This document shows, piece after piece, positions 46,354 through 56,515 of a stretch of 64,000 nt of DNA. The stretch covers positions 434,001-498,000 of the forward strand of contig JAGVRJ010000009.1 of the NCBI GenBank assembly GCA_019059635.1. The letters are read 5' to 3'. The number at the start of each line of letters is the position of its first letter. Position 1 is the first letter of the stretch. Under the pieces are notes generated by a model. The model saw nothing but the letters and a program-made list of their open reading frames with translations, did no database searches and had not been told where the DNA came from. The stretch comes from Proales similis (taxonomy: Eukaryota > Rotifera > Eurotatoria > Ploima > Proalidae). A program made the position numbers and the translations under genes.

Positions 46354-46725
46354 CTAGTAAACACTAGCAGGTCTCATCTGTCTGTTGAAGCTCGATCGGG
46401 CTTTTGATTCATCGTTCGAGTTTAAATTTGAGAATTTCAAATGCTCAACAAGTGCCGGCTTCATTCGGCTTGGCTGTGAGTTGAACGTTTCGATTTTGTC
46501 TGATTGACGTTTGGGCGGAAAAAGTACACTTGGAACCCGCATCGTACTCATCTCATTCACTTGTATGAGTCCAATTTGGGAAGATTGCGAGTCTTGACGC
46601 TCGAGCATATTCTGAGTTGCGGGCGAAAAAAGACTCCTTCTGCTTCGATGCGGAATTCCGTGGTTGTCCGCTTGGCTGAGAGCAATCAAAAGCAAGAAGA
46701 GAGCAACTGAGAGACTTGCAGACAT
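46354..46725 (-). CDS. Small secreted protein of unknown function (123 aa)
   Basis: A single-exon frame. I chose the ATG at 46723-46725 because the longer frame begins at a non-ATG codon. A clear signal peptide (LSVALFLLLIALSQA) is followed by DNHGIPHRSRRSLFSP. The mature protein is basic, Ser/Gln/Arg-rich, has no Cys, and ends RQMRPASVY. A dibasic RSRR suggests possible furin-type processing. The beginning of the mature chain (ADNHGIP) closely resembles that of the next secreted protein upstream (ADNHAIV), so the two are probably distant paralogues or share a conserved leader. A good TATA box lies about 95 nt upstream. No known family was recognised. Confidence 0.75.
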   Translation of the reverse strand: MSASLSVALFLLLIALSQADNHGIPHRSRRSLFSPATQNMLERQDSQSSQIGLIQVNEMSTMRVPSVLFPPKRQSDKIETFNSQPSRMKPALVEHLKFSNLNSNDESKARSSFNRQMRPASVY

Positions 46726-47284
46726 GGCGTTATTTTTTTTTTGCAATGAGTTGAGCTTATTACTTCGGCCTAGTTCGTGAGCTTATTTCTTCGTTCACAA
46801 ATGTTCTAAATGTTTTTCTATTTATACCATCAGAATCAGAATGTTGAAAGCAAAGCAAATGTGAACAATGCAGCATGCTTGAATCAAAGCCAAGAAAGAG
46901 CCAATCAAATCTGACAGCAAGAGGGTTGCTGCTCTTGAAAAGCTGTTTCAAATTTGTAATAACAAATTGACTCAGAGTCAAAAGGTTCGAATATTTGAAG
47001 GCCGAGCAAGTATCCCTCGATCTACAAATACTATGGCTCATTAAAATCTAATCTACTTCTGATTGTTCTCATCACATAAACGGTTTTGGTTTGAAATTTT
47101 ATTTTGTCGAAATGCAACATTTTGCAAATCTTTGCGTTTGACCATTAAATAGGTTAATAAATTAGCGATCAGTTTGTATGTATAAATATGAACTTGCAAT
47201 TCAGTGCGAAAAATAATTTAGCAATTATTGTAGAAAACCTAATAAATTAAATTGGCTAGGAAAATTTGAACGCATGAATCAAAT
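46726..47284. other. Intergenic region between the two small secreted-protein genes
   Basis: 560 nt holding the TATA box for the 46354-46725 gene and the A/T-rich 3' end of the next gene (a TTTATT at about 47098 reads AATAAA on the minus strand). No coding signal was seen. Confidence 0.55.
46819..46828 (-). promoter_or_regulatory. TATA box of the 46354-46725 gene
   Basis: The minus strand reads GGTATAAATA, a near-consensus TATA box, 94 nt before the chosen ATG. Confidence 0.6.
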
Positions 47285-47962
47285 TCAGTAGTAGCCGGCG
47301 GCAGCCTTTCTTGCATGAGGCGCGAACTTGGCATGCGACTCCACCTGACTACGAGTGATCTGGGGTGGTTGGAATCGAGGCTGCTGCGGCTGCTCGAATT
47401 TCGGCACGTTAAACTTGGGAACCATCGAGTCCACTGAAATTCGTTGAAAGTCAATAGAGGAGGGCTGGTTTACTCGAACCGGGTTGAATGGACCGGTCAT
47501 TCTAGACGGCTGCAGCTTCTTTGGTACTTGGGCCATAAAGTTTCGAGCTGGTTGCTCGGGCATGACTGGCATCTGAGGAACCGCCGGCATAACATTTCGC
47601 ATTGGCTGTTGGGCCATGAAATTTCTGACCGGCTCCTGGTGCATAAAGTTTCGAGCTGGTTGCTCGGGCATGACTGGCATCTGAGGAACCGCCGGCATAA
47701 CATTTCGCATTGGCTGCTGAGCCATCAAGTTTCGGACCGGTTGCTGCGGGATGACAGGCATTTGCGGGGCGGTCGGCATAACATTTCGCACTGGCTGTTG
47801 GGGCATAAAGTTTTGAACTGGCATCTGAGGCATCTGTGGAACGGTTGGAGCAAAGTTTCTAGCCGGTAGGCTCATTGAAGGAGCTCTGACAATTGCATGG
47901 TTGTCAGCACTAGCAAGCACGAGCAGAGTGAAAGTAAACACAGCCGAGAGACAGGGCGACAT
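47285..47962 (-). CDS. Secreted Pro/Met/Gln-repeat protein (225 aa)
   Basis: A single-exon frame with ATG at 47960-47962 and a signal peptide (LSAVFTFTLLVLASA), followed by DNHAIVRAPS. Residues about 30-150 are repeats built from blocks such as PVRNFMAQQPMRNVMP and AVPQMPVMPEQPARNFM. Two long copies are offset by 36 codons. The C-terminal part is Pro/Phe/Gln-rich (FEQPQQPRFQPPQ) and ends AAAGYY. It has no Cys. Such composition is typical of extracellular structural proteins, and the terminal Tyr-Tyr could be a cross-linking site for the neighbouring peroxidase (inference). I recognise no named family. It shares its signal peptide/ADNH start with the 46354-46725 gene. Confidence 0.8.
   Translation of the reverse strand: MSPCLSAVFTFTLLVLASADNHAIVRAPSMSLPARNFAPTVPQMPQMPVQNFMPQQPVRNVMPTAPQMPVIPQQPVRNLMAQQPMRNVMPAVPQMPVMPEQPARNFMHQEPVRNFMAQQPMRNVMPAVPQMPVMPEQPARNFMAQVPKKLQPSRMTGPFNPVRVNQPSSIDFQRISVDSMVPKFNVPKFEQPQQPRFQPPQITRSQVESHAKFAPHARKAAAGYY
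47541..47756 (-). repeat. 108-bp tandem repeat in the coding sequence
   Basis: The units starting at 47541 and 47649 are nearly identical over about 70 nt (TTTCGAGCTGGTTGCTCGGG and onward). The offset is exactly 108 nt, or 36 codons. A more diverged copy follows. Confidence 0.85.
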
Positions 47963-48495
47963 TTTCCTCTATGATTTGAATTTTTGGTTTCTAAAAAAAA
48001 TTAAGATTGATCAAACTCATATTTATAATCTCTCATGTCCGCTGAGCTTAAGAGAGAGAGTGAGAGAGAGAGCAGTTATTTAAGTCGCAAGTTAAATAAG
48101 AGACGCTGGCCAAGTCAAACAAATGTGTACAAACTACTCGATTCAATCTGTACGTAACAATGAGCTGGAAAGTGTCAAGGTTTGAGATTTCTCAACCTTT
48201 CTCGTTCAGAGAGCGAGTTGCTGGCAACCAATTGAGTTTTTTAAATCCTTCTTCGACTTTCGTATTGGCTAGTTTTGATTTGCAAAGTTCAAGCAAAGCC
48301 AAAGTCAATTCTGAGCTTAAAGCTTCTCTAGCGCCTCAATTGACGGAAAGATTGCGGTGCTCAACAAGAGTTAAGCGAGTCTGCCAATTCATGCTGAATG
48401 ACTTGGAAGATCGTTTTAGCTTCAATTTTTTATTTTGCCAATTAATCAGCTGCTGGGCTGATGTTTGAATGAAGTTTTCGATTTGCTGGCCTGTC
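47963..48495. other. Intergenic region between the repeat-protein promoter and COG8 3' end
   Basis: 533 nt with a TATA box for the minus-strand repeat-protein gene at 48020-48028, a GA run at about 48050-48074, and no convincing gene. A 102-codon plus-strand frame at 48160-48468 lacks recognisable features. COG8, on the same strand as the repeat gene, ends at 48496. Confidence 0.5.
48020..48028 (-). promoter_or_regulatory. TATA box of the secreted repeat-protein gene
   Basis: The minus strand reads TTATAAATA, 58 nt before the start codon at 47962. Confidence 0.6.
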
Positions 48496-50340
48496 CTATG
48501 GTTCTGCTTGGGGGCTGGAATTCTCTAGTTTCTGATCAGATTCGTCATTTGGAGGCGAAATTAGAATTTGGCCGATTTGAAACTTGGGTTCACTCTGGTC
48601 GGTTGGCTTCTCGGCTTGTTGTTCGGTCGGAATCTGCTCAATGATTTCGCTCATTAGCTCGTTCAGTTCAAACTTGAATTTTTTGTCCAGTTTGTTGAGA
48701 CTGCTCTCGTCGAGCGAATAGCACTTTTTAATTTGGCTTTTGGGAAACAGCTTTCGCACGCACCGCTCCAGAAACGGCACCAGGCTGTAGGCCAAGTGAA
48801 AGAGAAACGCGTTGAAAGCGTCAGATTCAGTCCGATCCATTCCGGCTCGTTCGGACTTTATGTAACGCTGCACGCATATAGAAACAGACCTGAGCGAGTC
48901 TTTCAGCTCATTCAGTACTTTGTCAAAGAGACTTAGCGGGCAGCACAAGCGAAGTTCATTGAAAAACTGAAGTAACGCGTTCAAGTAGACTGCGAGCGCA
49001 TTGAACTCGGTGAGTTGTGGTGGCGGGTTTATCAACGACAGTTTTTCCTCTTTTTCGCTTTTGCCGGCCGTAAGCGCTACATTCGGCTCGATATAGATTT
49101 CGCTCCAATTAGTCCGGTAGAGCGATTGTTCAAATTTTTGATTCGCTTCTTGAGCAGCTTGATGTGCCCTCTCCGCCAAGTAATCTTCGAATACCGAAAT
49201 GAGCAGCGCTCTAAAGTCAAGGCCAACTCGACTGAACGCCAGTCCAAAGTACATGCTCTGGCTCAGAATGCTGTCGATACGATTGCCCACGCCTTGGTGC
49301 AAATCTCTTCGCAGCAAGTCGAGGAATATCTGAATTTTCTGCTGAATCCAACTGTAAAAGAGCTTGGAGTCGGAGACGCTTGAATTTGTGGAGAGGAGGT
49401 CGTCGTCGGCGAATATGGCGCGATATTGCGTGATTATGTCGAACAAGTGGATTCGATGCTCCTCGATTACTTTGGACAGATGCGCATACGGATCGTGAGT
49501 GGCTATGTTGGCCAGTAAGGACTGAAACCAGGCGTCTCTGAGCTGAAGAAAGCGAACTCGTAGTTCAGTCTCACCGAACACGTCCATTCGGCGAATGATG
49601 CCGATTATCTTGAGACACTGATTAAATTGAATTCCTGACTTGAGCTGATTGAGCAGCTGCCTGAGCATGTAGTTCAGCGACTTGTTCACTTCTTGCACAA
49701 TCTGCGCGATGAGCGGAATGCTGCTGGAGAGCTTCTTGTCCAGCCTGCGCACGTACGTGGCCAAGTCGAGCGCCTCTTCGTAGTATTCGTTGCGAACACA
49801 CGTCTCCATCAGCTGGCTGATCTCGAGTATTTCAAGAAGCTGCGTGTGCTTCTGCAGTGTCAAATTGTTCGCTCGACGCTGGTTGTTTATGCTTTGAATG
49901 TTTTTGGTGAATCCGCTGCACACGCCGCTGAAGTTGGGCAGCGTTTCGATCAGCTGCTGGAGCTGGCCGTCAATTGTGTTGAACTCCGAGTAGATTTGCC
50001 GGGCGCAGTCGGCAGTTTGAATAAAAGTCTTGTAGTTGCTGAAGGCCAAATTGCGAATCTCCTCCTGAATCTGCTGCTGCATGTCAGTGAGCAGGCGAGG
50101 CTCGGACTGAAGTCTATCCAAGTGAAACGAGTTCAGCTGCTGAATGTAGGCATAAGACTCATTGAATTCTGTTTGGTTCTTAAGCGCCTGGCTTGAGGTC
50201 GCATCTCCTTGCTGCTCTTGGTCGAATAAGAGATCAAAGAGCATTTGCTCACCGGTCGTTGTGGAAAGCACGTTTGGCTTTTCGATCACATCAGTTTGGT
50301 CATCGGCCTCCCTGGCCTCTGTTGCTGACTCGGCGCTCAT
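48496..50340 (-). CDS. COG8: Conserved oligomeric Golgi complex subunit 8
   Basis: A single uninterrupted frame of 614 aa, ATG at 50338-50340; human COG8 has 612. The Dor1-like N-terminal half is strongly conserved: RNLAFSNYKTFIQTADCARQ, RANNLTLQKHTQLLEILEI, QLMETCVRNEYYEEALDLA, RVRFLQLRDAWFQSLL, HRIHLFDIITQYRAIF and SMYFGLAFSRVGLDFRALL. The C-terminal half is alpha-helical and more diverged but keeps LNALLQFFNELRLCCPLSL. COG8 bridges lobe B and lobe A of the COG tether for retrograde intra-Golgi vesicles. The gene has no introns. It is divergent from domino, with about 850 nt between start codons. Confidence 0.95.
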   Translation of the reverse strand: MSAESATEAREADDQTDVIEKPNVLSTTTGEQMLFDLLFDQEQQGDATSSQALKNQTEFNESYAYIQQLNSFHLDRLQSEPRLLTDMQQQIQEEIRNLAFSNYKTFIQTADCARQIYSEFNTIDGQLQQLIETLPNFSGVCSGFTKNIQSINNQRRANNLTLQKHTQLLEILEISQLMETCVRNEYYEEALDLATYVRRLDKKLSSSIPLIAQIVQEVNKSLNYMLRQLLNQLKSGIQFNQCLKIIGIIRRMDVFGETELRVRFLQLRDAWFQSLLANIATHDPYAHLSKVIEEHRIHLFDIITQYRAIFADDDLLSTNSSVSDSKLFYSWIQQKIQIFLDLLRRDLHQGVGNRIDSILSQSMYFGLAFSRVGLDFRALLISVFEDYLAERAHQAAQEANQKFEQSLYRTNWSEIYIEPNVALTAGKSEKEEKLSLINPPPQLTEFNALAVYLNALLQFFNELRLCCPLSLFDKVLNELKDSLRSVSICVQRYIKSERAGMDRTESDAFNAFLFHLAYSLVPFLERCVRKLFPKSQIKKCYSLDESSLNKLDKKFKFELNELMSEIIEQIPTEQQAEKPTDQSEPKFQIGQILISPPNDESDQKLENSSPQAEP

Positions 50341-51193
50341 TTCGACTGCTTCGCTCTATCGAGCTTCTACGATGACAACTCGTCAAAGAGGTAATAAAAC
50401 AAAATTATGAATGCATTTTGAATTATTACCAAATCAAAATTGACTGTCTTTGATTGAATTTCATTTGGCCGGCTTTTGTTTTAGTGCCTCAGCTCTCCTC
50501 TGTTCAATTACCACTTGCCAGGGGTTTCGGCTAAGCTCAGTTTCTGGTGTCGAATCGATGGCCAGGTCTGCGAGGAAAGAAACCAACAGATGCTTGGAAG
50601 CGTCGAATAAGAACGCCGTCAAATAACGAGCCGATTCTTTAGTTGGACAGTTGTTTCTTCAAATTAAGGATTGGCGCTAATTGGTCAAATATTTTGGCAA
50701 TCGAACCTCAATGGTCAGCTGGAGCCGATATGCGGATACGCTTGGTCTGATTAGTGTCACATCACGTCGTGTCAAGTTTGTTTCGACACGCGCTTGGACG
50801 CATGAATGTATTTTAAATTAACAATGGAAGATTGGTTCACATGTTAGAAAGGAGAGAATCGCCGATCTACATGCATGTGGCCAGTGTCAAAGTGGCGTTC
50901 ATTTTGATTCCGGTAAACTGTCCCATTCGACATTGAGGTTCTCTTTTAAAGGACATTAGCGCTCAATCGCCACCACGAGCACTTCCTTAACCGACAACTC
51001 ATTCGTCTCTCTGCCCTTTTGGTTATTCGCTTTGCTTTTTGTTTCTCAAAGCCAAATCATTTGCTTGATTCCAAGTCATATATATCGCGCTCTGTATAGA
51101 TATTGGGACGGCAAATTTAACTGAACATTAATCAACTGTCAGCCAGTGAAACAGAATTCAAAACTGCGGCTAGATGAACTGGTTGCTAGAAGT
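50341..51193. other. Divergent promoter interval between COG8 and domino
   Basis: 853 nt with no coding signal. A TATATA stretch at about 51079-51084 lies 110 nt before the domino ATG and could serve its promoter. No RNA gene was seen. Confidence 0.5.
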
Positions 51194-54100
51194 ATGAGCG
51201 AACCGCAAGAGATCGAGGCATGCACAGGCCCACAATCGCAAGCTGACCAAGTGCTTGAGAAAAAGCCCGATGAGACAGACGAGTTTCACGACGCGCTGAG
51301 TCACGCCGAAACTTCACTAAACGAAGCCGAGCAAAGCGAGCCAGAGCCCATTCAAGATGAGAGCGCCAAGCACAAGCTTGTCGAGGACACCAGTGAGCGC
51401 ATGCGCAAACGTCTGTGCGTCAGAAAACTCAAAGAGATGCAAGACAAACGCTTCCAGTGCATAATTGACTTGAACGAACAGTACTTTCTGGAGAACGACA
51501 TAAACTACTTGAATCTGAGCAAAATCATGACAAGCCTGTGCACCAAGTCAAATCAAGTGTACGAGAAGTTCATGGATGCCAGATTTCCGAATCGCGACGA
51601 TGTTGTTCGCCTGGAGAATTTGGTCACCAAAAAGTTGAAGGTCAGCATGGATCGGTCGGAGCCGGTCTCAATCGAGCCGGCCAAGTCGCCGCCCGAGCCA
51701 TCGCTTGCCGAGAGAGCCAAACACGAGGCGAAAATTCTTCAGCGAATCAACGAACTGCGCAAAGAAGGCCTCTGGTCAATCAAAAGACTGCCCAAATTGT
51801 ATGAGCCTCCGCGAGTCAAGACCCACTGGGACTATTTGCTGGACGAGATGACTTGGATGGCGGCCGATTTTCAGCAGGAGCGCAAATGGAAGAAAGCGTG
51901 CAGCAAGAAGATCGCGTTCGCCGTGCAAAAGTACTTCAAAGAGAAAGAGGCAAGCGCCGAGCTGGCCGCGCGCGAGGAAGGCAAACGCGTGCGCAAGCAG
52001 GCCAGTCTGGTCGCGCGAGAAATCATGCTCTTCTGGAAAGGCGTGGAAAAGGTTGTCGAGTACAAGCATTCAGCTTTGCTGGAAGAGAGACGAAAGCAAG
52101 CGATGGACCTGCATCTCAACTTCATAGTCGATCAAACAGAAAAATACTCAAGCTGGCTAATCGAGGGCTTGAATCAAGAGACCACAAAAGCGCCAAGTCC
52201 ACAGCTGCCCTCTTCAGTGGAGCCGGAGACAATCGAAGGCCACGGCGACGACGACGACGACTTCGACGAGCAAATGGAGTCGAGCGAAGACGACGAGTCG
52301 ACTCTTGATCGCGAAGAGGAGGAGGAGGACAACACCGACGGCTACGAAGATGAAATCAATCAGCTGAAAATGGAGAGCGAGCTGCCTCTCGAAGAGCTAC
52401 TCAAAGATTACAAACTCGACGAGGCTGACGACGAGGCCACTAGTCAATCCAAAGAGGACGCCTGTCAGCTTGGAGAAAAGACAGAGTGTGCAGAGCAAGC
52501 GCAAGAAGACGAAACGCTCAACACGATCGCTCAGCAGGCGCAGAGTTTCCAGCCGACTGGCTACACGCTTGAGACCACTCACGTCAAGACTCCGGTGCCG
52601 ACCGCTTTGCTCAAGCACAAGCTGCGCGAGTACCAGCATGTGGGCCTTGACTGGCTGGTGACCATGTACGAGAACAAGTTGAACGGCATTCTGGCCGACG
52701 AGATGGGCTTGGGCAAGACGATACAGACAATTGCCCTGCTCGCTCATCTGGCCGTCGAGAAGGGCGTATGGGGCCCGCACTTGATTGTGGTGCCCACCAG
52801 TGTCATGCTTAACTGGGAGCTTGAGTTCAAGAAATGGTGTCCGGGCTTCAAGATTCTCACCTACTACGGCAGTGCCAAAGAGCGCCGCCTCAAACGTCAG
52901 GGCTGGACCAAAGTGAATGCGTTTCACGTGTGCATCACATCCTACAAACTGGTCATTCAAGATCACACGGCCTTCAGAAGGAAGAAATGGAAATACTTCA
53001 TTTTAGACGAGGCGCACAACATAAAAAACTTTCGAAGTCAACGATGGCAAGCACTGCTCAATTTTCAATCGCAACGGCGCCTGCTACTCACTGGCACGCC
53101 GCTGCAGAACAATTTGATGGAGCTCTGGTCTCTCATGCATTTCCTAATGCCGCACGTGTTCGCCTCGCATCGAGACTTCCAGGTCTGGTTTTCCAATCCG
53201 CTCAAGAACATGATCGAAGGCAGCGAAGAGTACAACGACCAGCTGATTGCGCGTTTGCACAAAGTGCTTCGTCCGTTCATATTGCGCCGTCTCAAGCAGG
53301 ACGTCGAGAGGCAGATGCCCAAAAAGTACGAGCATGTGGTCGCGTGCAAACTTAGCAAGCGACAGCGCCTGCTCTATGACGAGTTCATGTCGCTGCCGAC
53401 CACTCGTGACACGCTTCGCGAGGGACGCTACACGAGCATCATAAACATTCTGATGCAGCTGCGCAAGGTCTGCAATCACCCTGACTTGTTCGAATCGCGG
53501 CCGATCGTTTCTCCGTTTGTTTGCCAGCGAATTCAACTCTACATACCGTCCGAAGTGTTCAATCTGTCTCAATCGCTGCGCACGCGTCAATTCAGTCCTA
53601 ATCTCGTCGAAATGGAGCACATGCACTCGGCCTTTGCCTGTCATCGAGCCAGAACGCTACGGCTTGGACTCGACGACCTGAAACGGATAATGAGCTCGAA
53701 TCAGACGTCGCCGTCGGCCCGTTCGCCTCTGCTCGCCTCGACCGAGTTCTTTCAATCGTCAAGACTGCACGGCCTCAATTTGATCGACGATTTGTCCCAA
53801 CCCATCTCTCCGCCAAGTCCACTAGAGCAGTTGAGACGGCGAATCGAATACATTGATCGAACGAATCGATCTCGATGCATGTTTGCGCGGCCCATTTACG
53901 GCAGAGACCTGATCGAATGTCTTGGAGCAGCCGTCGACTCGTCAAGCAATCAAGCCCAGTGCAACATCCTGTGCAGCAGTTTTGTCAACTGTTGCCAAAC
54001 GAGAGATTACCAAAGTCGCAAAAATGAGATGAAAGTTTACTGGAGCCAGACCGAGACACTCTTCAGTCTGCTGAGTCTGATTGAGAATCAACTGGGCGTT

Positions 54101-56515
54101 GGCGGCCAACTCAACGAGATTATTCGCCGCTTTGTTTTGTTTGTGCCCGCAGTGAGAAGCGAGAATCCGAACGGACTGCAGACCGACGTGACCGAAGCCG
54201 GCAACGTACGCGTCTTCGTGCCGCATCCTCACTCGTCTGTGCTGACCGGCCACAGCAGCCTTGTGGACAATTTGACTCGAGACCGCCGCCTGCGTCCTCA
54301 GCTGTTCACTCAGATCGAAAACTCGATGAGGATTCAGTTCCCCGACAAGCGTCTGATCGAGTACGATTGCGGAAAGCTTCAGACCATGAGCCACCTTTTG
54401 CGTTCGCTGAAAGCCGATTCTCATCGAGCGCTCATATTCACCCAGATGACCCGAATGCTCGACATCCTCGAAAGCTTCCTCAACTACCACGGCCACAAAT
54501 ATCTCCGGCTCGATGGCTCCACTTCAATCGAGCAGAGGCAAGCGCTCATGGAGCGTTTCAACAACGATCCGCGCATATTCTGCTTCATCCTCAGTACACG
54601 CTCAGGCGGCATTGGAGTCAATCTCACCGGTGCCGACACGGTCATCTTCTACGACTCTGACTGGAATCCGACCATGGACGCCCAGGCTCAAGATCGCTGT
54701 CACAGAATCGGACAAACGCGAGATGTGCACATCTACAGGCTGATTAGCGAGCGAACTATTGAGGAGAACATTTTGAAAAAGGCCAACGAAAAGAAGCTAT
54801 TGAATCAAATGACCATCGAAGGCGGCTGTTTCACCACTGCACTGTTGCGTAAGCAGCACATAAAAGATCTATTTGACGGAGAGCAGCCCGAGACGCTGAC
54901 AGACGAAGCAGAGCCGGAAACAGACGTGGCAAGCTCAAGCGAGCCCCAACTTGAGGATGCCCTGGCTCAAGTCGAAGACGAAACTGACGTACAGGCAACC
55001 AAGAACTTGAAAGAAGAAGTCATGGCCGAGAACGCAGAGTTCGACGAGAACCTCATCGACGGAGGCGAAGACCGCGAGCAGCGCAAACTCGAAGGCGATT
55101 TCGAAGCAATTGAAAATGAGGTCAGTTCTTTAGCCATTCTGCTGCTGTTGATGTTCTGTATCGATTTGATTGGCTAGCTGCGTCCTATTGAACGTTATGC
55201 GCTCAAGTTTTTGGAGAACTACGGCGAAATCGACCTGAATCAATCCTCCAACCAAACTGTAAGTTTCTATCAGCGATTCTATTTACAATCAACACCAATC
55301 GCTTTCTCTCAGGTCGAAATAGACAGAGTTAAACAAGAATGGGAGCTAAATCGTCTAAAGCAGCTCAAAGAAGAAGAAGAGAGACGCGCCGAAGAGGACG
55401 AGGACGAGATGATGTTCACCTACATTCGAACGGAGGTAGAGTCTAAAGCGAAAAAGAAGTCTGCCAAAAAGCAGAAGGAGGCGGTCGATGAGGGCCTAGT
55501 TAATAGAAAGGCGATGAAAAGCAAAACCTTGCTAAAGGATAGCAGCGACCAGGTGTCAAATGATCTCCTGCCAGAGCCGGTCGAGGGCGAGCTCGAACGT
55601 CTAAAGCGGCTCGCTCGTTTCGAGCAAGAGCTCAAACAAAAGCAAAGGCTGACTCCACCAGAAGAAGGTAAGTCGACCACAGCTGAACGGCCCGACGAAT
55701 TAGAGAAGCCAGAGAGCTCGGCTGAGGCCGGGCCGAGGTTTAAAGTGCGCGCGGCTCTGAAAAACAAGCTGAAAAAGCTCAAGGACATGACTGGCGAGGA
55801 AAGTCTTAAACTCACGAACAACACTCTGAACGAGGTGTCAGACGAAGAGCCCAAGCCCGAGCCTCCCAAGGCCAAAAAGAGCAGAAGTTTAAGTGGAGGC
55901 GGTCAGCGTCGTCAGAGGCGTCCCAAAACCCTTGTTGCTCATATGGCTGAATTGAGCTCATCAGCCAGTAACGAGCCTCCTGCTTTCCATCCTCCAGCAA
56001 GGTCGCTCGATCAGCCGGCGATCATAGTCGGTGCCAAGCCCGATGTGATTACCATTCCGAGCAAAGACCAAATTCTGAAGCCTTTGCTCAAGCCCACAAT
56101 CAGAACGCTGATTAGGGCCAGCACTCCTCAGATAAATCCGTCGCTGCTCAGATTCACTCGACCTTCGATGGCCGACCGCCCGGCCAGTTTTGCGCCTCGG
56201 CCGCCAACTAGTCAGCTTACTCGTTTGCAACCGTCCACTTGTTCTATTAACATGCCTATGGTGCGGCCAGTGTACGCCCAAACGCCCAAGGTCATCATTA
56301 GGGCAAGTGCTCCTCCAGGCCGTGTGATAGTAAATCCGGCCTATCTGAAAACAGTCACCACAGTCCCACCCGTCAGTTTGGCCCAAGTTGGCGCCCGCAG
56401 CACTGAATCAGTCTCGCAGAGCCCAGCGTTGAGCTCTTCTCTACCAGTGGCCACTCCAATGTCCTCTTTTCCTCAGACAGAGTCAAAACAGCCGCCTCCT
56501 CCCGGTGCCTCTTAA
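51194..56515 (+). CDS. dom: Domino/SRCAP-like alternative isoform with basic C-terminus
   Basis: This model shares the exons 51194-55120 and 55178-55258 with the long form, but exon 3 reads through the donor at 55436 and stays open to TAA at 56513-56515, giving 1736 aa. The 360-codon extension has clear coding character. It is Lys/Glu-rich at first (KAKKKSAKKQKE, RFKVRAALKNKLKKLKDM), with a basic GGGQRRQRRPK, then a Pro/Ser/Ala-rich tail (PTIRTLIRASTPQINPSLLR). It has no SANT or polyQ. An AATAAA lies at 56970-56975. Drosophila domino makes DOM-A and DOM-B in the same way. The existence of both forms here is inferred from the sequence. Confidence 0.7.

Noticed and set aside
47444-47869. A 141-codon plus-strand frame with a WLLGH repeat.
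   Set aside because: It is antisense to the Pro/Met/Gln-repeat gene, so the repeat is inherited from the coding strand; there is no signal peptide or promoter on this strand.
48160-48468. A 102-codon plus-strand frame next to the COG8 3' end.
   Set aside because: It has no recognisable features and lies in the expected COG8 3' UTR and the upstream region of the repeat-protein gene.
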